Shown here one piece after another: positions 57,570 to 64,000 of a stretch of DNA of 64,000 nt. The notes under the pieces were generated by a model. That model saw nothing but the letters and a program-made list of their open reading frames with translations. It ran no database searches and was not told the origin of the DNA. The stretch spans positions 1-64,000 of the forward strand of contig JAGBZO010000045.1 of the NCBI GenBank assembly GCA_017628205.1, read 5' to 3'. The position numbers and the translations under genes were made by a program. This DNA comes from Duodenibacillus sp. Lineage in GTDB: Bacteria > Pseudomonadota > Gammaproteobacteria > Burkholderiales > Burkholderiaceae_F. Within the stretch, counting starts at the first letter, position 1. Every line of letters begins with the position of its first letter.

Positions 57570-57964
57570 AGATACGAAAAATACTGATGCTCGCCTTGTT
57601 GTCGGCGGCACTGTGTCAGTCAGCGCTTTGCGCCCCGCTGACGGGGCAGGCGTTGCGCACGGAAGCGACTGAAATCGCCAAATTGTTGCGTTGTCCCGCT
57701 TCCGTCAATCTGACGTTGTACGAATCGGAGTCGGCCATCGCAAGCGAACTCAAGGCGCAAATCTACTTGCAGTTGCAGCAAGGACAAGATCGCGAGGCGA
57801 TCATCGATTTCATCGTGCAACGCTATGGCGAGCAGATTCGCTATAAGCCCGCCTTGACGGCAGGTACGGCTTTGTTATGGGTCGCTCCGTGGTTGTTGCT
57901 CGTCGGGGGAGCGCTCGGCATCGGTCTGCGCTATCGCGCGCGTCGCAACAAAACATCCAATTGA
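57563..57964 (+). CDS. CcmH-like protein with a single active-site cysteine
   Basis: The product has 133 residues with a signal peptide and a C-terminal membrane helix (about 103-123). The CcmH/NrfF motif LRCxxC reads LRCPAS here, so C44 is kept and the second cysteine is serine (S47). The rest matches CcmH, such as YGEQIRYKPAL. CcmH normally reduces the apocytochrome cysteines before heme attachment. Loss of one cysteine suggests a changed thiol mechanism for the spaced CX15CH site. Alternatively the gene is degenerate, which is less likely given the intact neighbours. Confidence 0.85.
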   Translation: MLKIRKILMLALLSAALCQSALCAPLTGQALRTEATEIAKLLRCPASVNLTLYESESAIASELKAQIYLQLQQGQDREAIIDFIVQRYGEQIRYKPALTAGTALLWVAPWLLLVGGALGIGLRYRARRNKTSN

Positions 57965-57991
57965 TTCAATCTGATAAGGAAGTAGCAAACT

Positions 57992-58591
57992 ATGTTCAAG
58001 CAGTTGATCTTGTCCCTGTGTCTGGCAGTGGCGATGCCCTTGGTCGGCGATGCCCAGGCTTCGATTTTTAGTCCGAAGGTCTATTCGACCGGTAAACAGA
58101 TCGAGGACAAGCCGTTGGCCATGCACGCGTTTATGGAGTTGCGCGGAGCGCATCCGACAACCGAACCGCTGGAGTTCAAGGACTTTGCCGGCAAGACGCA
58201 CAAGTTGTCCGACTACAAAGGAAAACTGTTGATTTTGGATATGTGGGGGACATGGTGCGAGCCGTGCATTCGAGGCATTCCCGCTTTGACGAAGATGCAA
58301 AAGAAGTACAACACGCCCGAGAGCAAAATTCGTTTCGTGTCCGTGTCGATCGACGATGAAAAGACCGATGTGAAAAAGTGGCTCAAAAAACACGGTTTCG
58401 AAGACTTCCAGACGTGGTTGGATCCGAAGATGCAACTCGATCAAGTCATTCCCATCGAGGTCGTTCCTTGCGTGTTCGTATTCGACGGCTCGAGCAATTT
58501 GATCGGCTTTGTGCGCGGCTATTTGGACTGGGGAGATGAAGAGGTCCCCGCTTATCTCGACAAACTCGCGGAGAAATACGCCCATCGTTAA
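57992..58591 (+). CDS. Periplasmic thioredoxin-like protein (TlpA/CcmG type)
   Basis: The product has 199 residues with a signal peptide. A thioredoxin fold with the active site WCEPC (88-92) and the cis-proline segment EVVPCVFVF is present. It probably keeps apocytochrome or CcmH thiols reduced, like SirF in Shewanella. It ends the cluster 27 bases after the CcmH-like gene. A weak terminator (TCCGACG/CGTCGGA, 58647-58678) lies after it. Confidence 0.85.
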   Translation: MFKQLILSLCLAVAMPLVGDAQASIFSPKVYSTGKQIEDKPLAMHAFMELRGAHPTTEPLEFKDFAGKTHKLSDYKGKLLILDMWGTWCEPCIRGIPALTKMQKKYNTPESKIRFVSVSIDDEKTDVKKWLKKHGFEDFQTWLDPKMQLDQVIPIEVVPCVFVFDGSSNLIGFVRGYLDWGDEEVPAYLDKLAEKYAHR

Positions 58592-58775
58592 TGGGACGAA
58601 GCCTTCTCGGGCAAGCCGCTCGGGACGCCGTCGGCATGAAAAACGGTCCGACGGACATCGTAATGGGGGTTCGTCGGATTTGTTTTATGTCTGGGCGTCG
58701 GGCGAGTCTCGTTTTTGGCAAAAGCTTGTTACTCAGAAGCGCTCTACCGTAGTCCTGGAGACGATAAAATTTGCT

Positions 58776-58794
58776 TATAATGAGAATCGTTATC
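58776..58794. promoter_or_regulatory. Strong Fur-box match upstream of the ABC transporter operon
   Basis: TATAATGAGAATCGTTATC matches the 19-base Fur consensus GATAATGATAATCATTATC at 16 positions and keeps the dyad. It lies 23 bases before the permease start. Iron repression by Fur is therefore likely. This is seen directly as a motif; regulation is inferred. Confidence 0.75.
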
Positions 58795-58817
58795 AAATAA
58801 GAAGACTGTTTTTAACG

Positions 58818-59576
58818 ATGTTACGCGTTTTAAGTCGAATTGCGGTGCCCCTGCTGTTGTTCTGTTTATGGTACGCAGTCAGCAAGACGGGATCCATTCC
58901 GGCCATTCTGTTGCCGGCACCCGAGGCCGTGTTCGCTTCATTTGTGGAACTGTTACTTAACGGAACGCTTCTGACGCATACGTTGTCCAGTGCTTCGCGC
59001 ACCTTGATCGGCTTTTTGACGGCGGCGTTGGTGGGGATCGGGTTGGGCTTGGCATGCGCCCGCTCCATGTGGATCTACCGCCTGAGCTATTTGAGCATCG
59101 AGACGGTGCGCGTGACGCCGCCCTTGGCTTTGATTCCTCTGTTGATTCTCTGGTTGGGGATCGATGAAGCGCCCAAGATCGCCATCGTTTTTTTGAGCAG
59201 CGTCTTCCCGATTTATTTGAATACCTATTCGGCGATTCGCTCCATTGACCCGAAAATGAAAGAGTTGGCGCAATTGATGCGATTTACGCCGATGGAAATG
59301 TTTCGCTATCTCTTTGTGCCGGGGGCGTTGCCCGGAATCCTCACCGGTTTGCGCTTGGGGTTCGGATACAGCTGGCGTGCCCTGGTCGGAGCCGAATTGA
59401 TCGCGGCGTCCACCGGTTTGGGTTTCTTGATCAGCGAGTCCGCCGAGTTTGCAAAGACCGAGACGGTCTTCGTCGGGATTTTTACGATTGCCATTTTAGG
59501 CGTGCTGGCCGACTTTGCGTTGTCGTTGTTGGTGCGTCGATTGACAAACTACTTCCAGGGAGGCCGACGTGGTTGA
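58818..59576 (+). CDS. ABC transporter permease, SsuC/TauC type
   Basis: The product has 252 residues from ATG 58818 (MLRVLSRIAVPLLLF); a long upstream extension crosses the Fur box and is rejected. Six membrane helices and the EAA-like loop with LMRFTPMEMFRYLFVPGALPGIL are typical of the nitrate/sulfonate/taurine and pyrimidine-precursor family. The substrate is unknown. It overlaps the ATPase gene by 8 bases. Confidence 0.9.
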   Translation: MLRVLSRIAVPLLLFCLWYAVSKTGSIPAILLPAPEAVFASFVELLLNGTLLTHTLSSASRTLIGFLTAALVGIGLGLACARSMWIYRLSYLSIETVRVTPPLALIPLLILWLGIDEAPKIAIVFLSSVFPIYLNTYSAIRSIDPKMKELAQLMRFTPMEMFRYLFVPGALPGILTGLRLGFGYSWRALVGAELIAASTGLGFLISESAEFAKTETVFVGIFTIAILGVLADFALSLLVRRLTNYFQGGRRG

Positions 59577-60300
59577 AATCGAGTGCCGTCATATCGGGAA
59601 ACGATTCCAGACGAATCGTGGTTGCGTCGAGCCGCTGAAGGACGTGACGCTGACACTGCCCGCCGGGCAAATCACCGCTTTGATCGGTGAGAGCGGATGC
59701 GGGAAAACGACGTTGCTGCGTATTATCGCGGGGCTCGAGCAGGCTAGCAGCGGCAAATTGCTCATGACGCCAGCCCAAGACACCGAAGGGCGTGCGCCTC
59801 GTGTGGCGGTTGTTTTCCAAGAGCCTCGTCTGTTTGCGTGGATGTCGGTTTATCAAAACATCGAAATTGCCGTACGCGATCTGCCGTCGGATGAACGTCG
59901 CAGTCGTGTCGAGAAGATTTTGGCGTTGGTCGGCCTGACGCAGGCGGCCCAAGCATTCCCGTCCGAATTGTCGGGCGGTATGGCGCAACGCGTCGGGTTG
60001 GCCCGAGCGTTGGTGTTGGAGCCGGACGTGCTGTTGCTCGACGAGGCTTTCAGCGCTTTGGACGCGCTCACGCGCATGCGCCTGTACAAAGAATTTATTC
60101 GGATTCATGAGACGCGCCCCATGACCGTGCTGTTGATTACGCACGACGTGACCGAGGCGGTGTTGTTGTCCAAGCAAGTCTATAAGCTATGTCAAGGTCG
60201 AGTGGCATCGCATTTCTCAGTGCCTTTCGATTACCCCAGATCATTGTCTACGCCCGGGGTAAGTGATATGAGCGATCTGATTTTGAAAGAGTTTTTATAA
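59569..60300 (+). CDS. ABC transporter ATP-binding protein, SsuB/TauB type
   Basis: The product has 243 residues from GTG 59569 behind GGGAGG. Walker A GESGCGKTT, the signature LSGGMAQRVGLARAL and Walker B VLLLDEAFSALD are intact. It energises the permease encoded just upstream. Confidence 0.92.
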   Translation: MVEIECRHIGKRFQTNRGCVEPLKDVTLTLPAGQITALIGESGCGKTTLLRIIAGLEQASSGKLLMTPAQDTEGRAPRVAVVFQEPRLFAWMSVYQNIEIAVRDLPSDERRSRVEKILALVGLTQAAQAFPSELSGGMAQRVGLARALVLEPDVLLLDEAFSALDALTRMRLYKEFIRIHETRPMTVLLITHDVTEAVLLSKQVYKLCQGRVASHFSVPFDYPRSLSTPGVSDMSDLILKEFL

Positions 60301-60319
60301 CCTACCGGGAGTTACCCAA

Positions 60320-61261
60320 ATGAACTTCAAAAAAGCCCTTGTTGCTTTGTCTGCCAGCCTGTGCGCCTTTTCCGTCATGGCAAAAGCCCCTGAACAGATC
60401 AATATCGTTTATGTGAAGGCCCCGTTCAACCTTCAAAACATGGTCATCAAGAATCAGGGTTTGTTGGAAAAGGCGTTTGCCGAGGACAAGACCCAGATCA
60501 ACTGGAAGACGATTACGTCCGGTGCCAAACAGGCTCAGGCAATGGCTGCCGGCGCCATTGACGTCTCGGCCGTGATGAATACGGCTTCTTTGTTGATGGC
60601 CAACGGTGCGGGCAATCCGATTTACGTCGCAACCGGCGTTTCGCATCCGGCCGATACGTTCGCGATGGTCGGCAAGGCCGGTCAGAAGATCAGCGTTAAG
60701 GATTTGAAGGGCAAGAAAGTAGCCGGTCCGCGCGGTACCGTTTTGCACCAGTTGCTCATCGCAGCCCTCGTCAAGAACGGCATGAAGCCGACCGACGTGC
60801 AGTTTGTTCCGATGGACATTCCCAGCGCTTTGTCGGCTTTGACGAGCGGCCATGTGGATGCGGCGATGTTGGCAGCCAGCGCGGTTATCAAGGCAAAGAA
60901 GGCCGGTTGCGAGGTGATTACGACGGCCAAGGATCTGGTCAACGTGAATTTGGTCATGACGACGAGCGAAAAATTTGCCAAGCAGTACCCGGAAGCGCTC
61001 AAGAAGGTGGTTGCCGTTCATCGTCAGGCCAACGAATGGATTCGCAACAATTGGGATGAAGCGGTAGCTTTGGGCGCCAAGGAGCACGGGATCTCGATGG
61101 AAGATGCCAAGCAGTTGGCCATGTGGTCGAATTATTACGACAAACTCACGCAAGCCGACGTGGATTCGTTGAAGCTTGATCAGGCGTTTTTGATCGAAAA
61201 CGGTATGATGAGCAAGCCGGTTGACGTTGAAAAACTGGTGCTTCCGTTGGCTAAGGAGTAA
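60320..61261 (+). CDS. ABC transporter substrate-binding protein, SsuA/NMT1-like
   Basis: The product has 313 residues with a signal peptide ending near VMAKA. The two-lobe fold is indicated by AAGAIDVSAVMNTASLLMA and LKGKKVAGPRGTVLHQLL. Members bind sulfonates, nitrate, pyrimidines or other small anions. The Fur box upstream argues against a plain sulfonate role. The FmdE-like gene begins 4 bases after its stop. Confidence 0.88.
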   Translation: MNFKKALVALSASLCAFSVMAKAPEQINIVYVKAPFNLQNMVIKNQGLLEKAFAEDKTQINWKTITSGAKQAQAMAAGAIDVSAVMNTASLLMANGAGNPIYVATGVSHPADTFAMVGKAGQKISVKDLKGKKVAGPRGTVLHQLLIAALVKNGMKPTDVQFVPMDIPSALSALTSGHVDAAMLAASAVIKAKKAGCEVITTAKDLVNVNLVMTTSEKFAKQYPEALKKVVAVHRQANEWIRNNWDEAVALGAKEHGISMEDAKQLAMWSNYYDKLTQADVDSLKLDQAFLIENGMMSKPVDVEKLVLPLAKE

Positions 61262-61264
61262 GTT

Positions 61265-61777
61265 GTGAAAGATATTCGAGTCCGTCAGGACGGCGAGGTA
61301 TTGCAAATCCCGTTTAGCGCCTGTGTTCTTTATCACGGTCAAGACAGCATCGGCGGTTTGGTCCTCGGCTATCGTTTGATACAGTGGGCTATTGATGAAA
61401 TGAGTCCGTCCCGTGTCCCCGGTCGAGAAGAGATCGTCTTTAAGACGGCGTTTCCCGGTCCCGGTCTTCGAGACGCCGTGGAAATGTTGACGCGCGCTGT
61501 GTCGCGCGGCGCCTACGAGGTCATTACCGAGGTGCCTGCCGGAGCGCCCGAAGGTGTTTACGGTCACCTGTACTTCGAGATCTCGATTGGGGAACAAACG
61601 CGCCGCGTCAGTCTCGTTCCCGGTGCGGTGAGCGACGACTTCATTCAAACGGGTCGAGCTTACAAGCGACAAGAGCACACGCCCGAGTTGCTTAAGCACT
61701 GGACCGAGTTGAAGCAAGGGTTAGCCAAGACATTGCAGGCAATCGATATTCGTACGATCTTGCAAACCTACGAATGA
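61265..61777 (+). CDS. FmdE-like protein lacking the usual metal ligands
   Basis: The product has 170 residues from GTG 61265. Its N-terminal segment YHGQDSIGGLVLGYRLIQWA resembles the FmdE motif HGHxCPGxxxGYR, but the second His and the Cys are replaced by Gln and Ser. The C-terminal zinc-ribbon of longer FmdE proteins is absent. FmdE proteins are linked to molybdenum or iron metabolism in anaerobes; their exact role is unclear. As the fourth gene of a Fur-box ABC operon it may handle the imported compound. The assignment to the family is tentative. Confidence 0.6.
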   Translation: MKDIRVRQDGEVLQIPFSACVLYHGQDSIGGLVLGYRLIQWAIDEMSPSRVPGREEIVFKTAFPGPGLRDAVEMLTRAVSRGAYEVITEVPAGAPEGVYGHLYFEISIGEQTRRVSLVPGAVSDDFIQTGRAYKRQEHTPELLKHWTELKQGLAKTLQAIDIRTILQTYE

Positions 61778-61792
61778 CGCTTCCGTTCTGAC

Positions 61793-61828
61793 AATAAAAA
61801 TGCCGAGCAAATGCTCGGCATTTTTATT
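61793..61828. terminator. Bidirectional terminator after the ABC operon
   Basis: AATAAAAATGCCGAGC (61793-61808) pairs with GCTCGGCATTTTTATT (61813-61828) over an AAAT loop. It serves the plus-strand ABC operon and the convergent AsmA-like gene. Confidence 0.92.
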
Positions 61829-61876
61829 GCTTCCGACCCCGCAAACGAGCGCATCGTTAGCGGGGCGGTTCTGTCG

Positions 61877-64000
61877 TTACAGGTGGAAGAAGTCTTTGAC
61901 GGACTGCCAGATACTGCGATTGTCGTCTTGTTTGGGCAACGTTAGCGTGGGTTTGCCCAAGGCGCGACCGAGCGACTTCTGAGCTTCATCCCAGGCGAAA
62001 TTCCATTGCGGATTGGCGGACGACCCGGTGATCGTAGCGGCCACCTGGACGGACGGTACACCCTTTTGCGGGGCGAAAATGGTGTAGGTCTTGCCGTTGA
62101 TCGAACCCTTGCCCAAATCGACGACAAACTCGCCGCTCGTACGCAGATGCACGGAGCGCGACAATAATTTGTCGATCTTCAGGCGCTGATTGGCCAATGA
62201 AATCTCGGCGGACGATTCGTCCATGAGAGTCTGGGCGCCTTCGCGGGTGATTTCGGCGTCGGAACCGTTGGCAACGATGCGGTTGCGGACGGCGTCGGCG
62301 TTGATGCCGTGGTAGATGCCTCGGATCAAACGCAAGCGGGCGTGACCCTTGATGTCGGCGGCGTTCATGCCGCGACCGCTGAGAGACAACGTCCCTTTGG
62401 CAACGCCGGCAACAAGCGGTTTGGCATCAAAGAGCGGCAACAGTTTGTCCATGCTGACGCTGTCGATGCGACCGTTGAACAACCAGTCTCCGGTTTCACT
62501 GACGCGAGTTTCCCCCATCAAGCGACCGTCGGCGAGATTAACGATGATGTCGTTGAGGATCAGCGTATTGTCTTGAATGCGAAGACGGCTGTGCAATTGG
62601 GCGGCGCTAAAGGCGTTTGCCGTCAATTGACCGATGCGCAACTCGCCGTCAAAGTCGACGTGATGCATCCAGTGCATGTTGCCGAAAGTCGGAATGGTGG
62701 CGAGGTTGAGTTCTGCCAACGACAATTCTCCGCGCAATTTGGGCGCGCTCAGAGAGGAGACGGAACCGCTGTAACTGAAGGGGGCGCCGGCCAGATCGCC
62801 GGACAAAGCGACTTGGGCGATGTCTTGGGCAAGATCAAGGTTGATCGAACCGGAGATATTGGCGACGAAGTCGTTGGGCAATGTTTCGGGATCGGCAATG
62901 TTGATCTTGGCGACAAAATTGCCGAAATCGATCTTGCGTCCGAGGAAATCGGCTTCCATGGAAGAGGCGATTTCCAGATTGGTCACTCGAGATCCGTCAT
63001 AGTCGGTATAGGCAAGACGCAATTCGGGGCTGGCAAAGTTGCCGGGACGCAACCGGAAGTCGACGGCACCCAGATGCACGTCACCCTGACTGCTGTCGGG
63101 ACGTGAAATGGTGCCGTTGACGTTCATGCCGTTGATTTCCGAGCCTTTGAATCGGATGCGGTCGGTCTTGGCCACTAATGAATAGGGATGTCCGAGTCGG
63201 AACACCTCGGCCGAGAACGTGGCGTCTTCAAACATGACGAATCGATTGGCCGTCGAAATGGTCATGCGACCGGTCGAACTGACGGCTCCATGGGTCGGAC
63301 CGTCAAAGAGATTCGGGGTAATGAAGGTCGGCTGGTTCGGATCGAAATCGGGCAAGGCGTTGGCGATCGCTCGACGAATGAACTGATCAACGAACGAGGA
63401 CTGAGGAGCCTCGACGGACAGGGGCTTCGTTGCGGGCTCGGAAACGGGCGTTTGGCTCGGTTCGACAGTTGGCTGAGTCGCTTCGGCAGCCGATTCGGTT
63501 ACGGCGGCAGGCTCGGCAGCGGGGGCTGTCTCAGCAACGGGTTCGATGCCGGGGGCGTTTCGAGGTTCCGAGTCGACGGCGGGCGCTTCGGTCTGAGGTT
63601 GAGCTTGTGCGGGAACCACGTTAGATTGGTTATCGGAAGCTTCGACAGCCAAGGCGGAAGAGGCCGATGCGCTAGGTGTCGGCTCTTTAGGCTCATTTTC
63701 CTGAGTCGCGGCCGTGTCGGTCTGTTCGGGAGAAACAGGGACGCTCGGGAGGGCTTGTTGCGTCGGCGTCTCGGACGTCATTTCGGGGGGTTGCTCGGTG
63801 ACAACGGGTTGGTTGGCGGCCTCGTCAACAGAGGGCGCTGTCGGAGCGCTTTGGGTGCTCTCGGCCGACGGAGCGGATTCGGCGGCAGGGGCGTCGGATC
63901 GAATTTCGTTGTAAACGGTGCTGAATTCGTAAGGTGTGGCCATCTCGGGGGAGAATGCGCCCACGTTGAACATCAATTGGGAGAGCTCAAAGACGCGAGA
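61877..64000 (-). CDS. AsmA-family protein, C-terminal part (5' end outside window)
   Basis: The frame is open to the window edge, giving 707 visible residues ending in KDFFHL. The C-terminal part (about 480-690) has the AsmA_2 hallmarks GHARLRLIRGIYHGINADAV, GSDAEITREGAQTLMDES and FVVDLGKGSINGKTYTIF. AsmA-like proteins are long beta-taco bridges of the envelope that affect outer membrane lipids. A Pro/Ala/Glu/Ser-rich linker of about 190 residues (63370-63930) interrupts the chain. The true start lies beyond 64000. Confidence 0.85.
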   Translation of the reverse strand, partial: SRVFELSQLMFNVGAFSPEMATPYEFSTVYNEIRSDAPAAESAPSAESTQSAPTAPSVDEAANQPVVTEQPPEMTSETPTQQALPSVPVSPEQTDTAATQENEPKEPTPSASASSALAVEASDNQSNVVPAQAQPQTEAPAVDSEPRNAPGIEPVAETAPAAEPAAVTESAAEATQPTVEPSQTPVSEPATKPLSVEAPQSSFVDQFIRRAIANALPDFDPNQPTFITPNLFDGPTHGAVSSTGRMTISTANRFVMFEDATFSAEVFRLGHPYSLVAKTDRIRFKGSEINGMNVNGTISRPDSSQGDVHLGAVDFRLRPGNFASPELRLAYTDYDGSRVTNLEIASSMEADFLGRKIDFGNFVAKINIADPETLPNDFVANISGSINLDLAQDIAQVALSGDLAGAPFSYSGSVSSLSAPKLRGELSLAELNLATIPTFGNMHWMHHVDFDGELRIGQLTANAFSAAQLHSRLRIQDNTLILNDIIVNLADGRLMGETRVSETGDWLFNGRIDSVSMDKLLPLFDAKPLVAGVAKGTLSLSGRGMNAADIKGHARLRLIRGIYHGINADAVRNRIVANGSDAEITREGAQTLMDESSAEISLANQRLKIDKLLSRSVHLRTSGEFVVDLGKGSINGKTYTIFAPQKGVPSVQVAATITGSSANPQWNFAWDEAQKSLGRALGKPTLTLPKQDDNRSIWQSVKDFFHL

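Noticed and set aside
58818..61261. Reading the ABC transporter as a sulfonate importer feeding the sulfite reductase
   Set aside because: The family is broad and the Fur box points to iron control; proximity alone is not enough.
1..64000. CRISPR arrays, IS elements, tRNA or rRNA genes
   Set aside because: I looked for direct repeats with spacers, transposase-like frames and cloverleaf patterns and saw none convincing.

Overview
The window reads as a contiguous chromosome segment of a betaproteobacterium (Burkholderiales). A gut anaerobe of the Sutterellaceae type is my best guess. That is inferred from the proteobacterial S10-spc-alpha order, the argS/SPOR/dsbA/SDR block, the anaerobic 2-oxoacid oxidoreductase and the anaerobic respiratory cluster; no 16S gene is present to test it. 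I see no tRNA or rRNA genes, CRISPR arrays, insertion sequences or prophage.

Layout. 1-14823: the end of tuf, then rpsJ to rplQ (S10, spc and alpha operons, with secY and rpoA), read through several promoter-like and structured leaders. 14879-19352 (minus): a Pat-like acetyltransferase, an enoyl-CoA hydratase and galE. 19469-21125: small unknown genes, one with an apparent frameshift, and a DUF3455-like lipoprotein. 21380-25935: a four-gene 2-oxoacid:acceptor oxidoreductase whose last gene fuses a GltD-like flavoprotein to a two-cluster ferredoxin. 25984-30609: an MFS exporter, sstT and recQ. 30734-37741 (minus): lpoA-like, uup, cls and ltaE. 37839-39981: rsmI and ppk2. 40062-44780 (minus): folE2, then argS, SPOR, dsbA and SDR.

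The most striking part is 45807-58591. A perfect FNR-type box precedes a gene for an octaheme cytochrome with seven CXXCH sites and one CX15CH site, the hallmark of MccA/SirA copper-heme sulfite reductases. Next come a periplasmic rhodanese, an FKBP isomerase with a Met/His-rich tail, a CcmI-like TPR protein, an NrfC-like ferredoxin and an NrfD-like quinol dehydrogenase. After these lie a NosL-NosD-NosF-NosY copper-delivery set without NosZ, and a CcmF/CcmH/thioredoxin heme-attachment set in which CcmH lacks its second redox cysteine. Together they form an almost self-contained module: quinol -> NrfD -> NrfC -> MccA -> sulfite, with its own copper supply and cytochrome c maturation.

Immediately downstream (58776-61777) a strong Fur-box match precedes an SsuABC/NMT1-type ABC transporter and a degenerate FmdE-like protein, which suggests a metal-responsive uptake operon of unknown substrate. 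An AsmA-like gene runs off the right edge.
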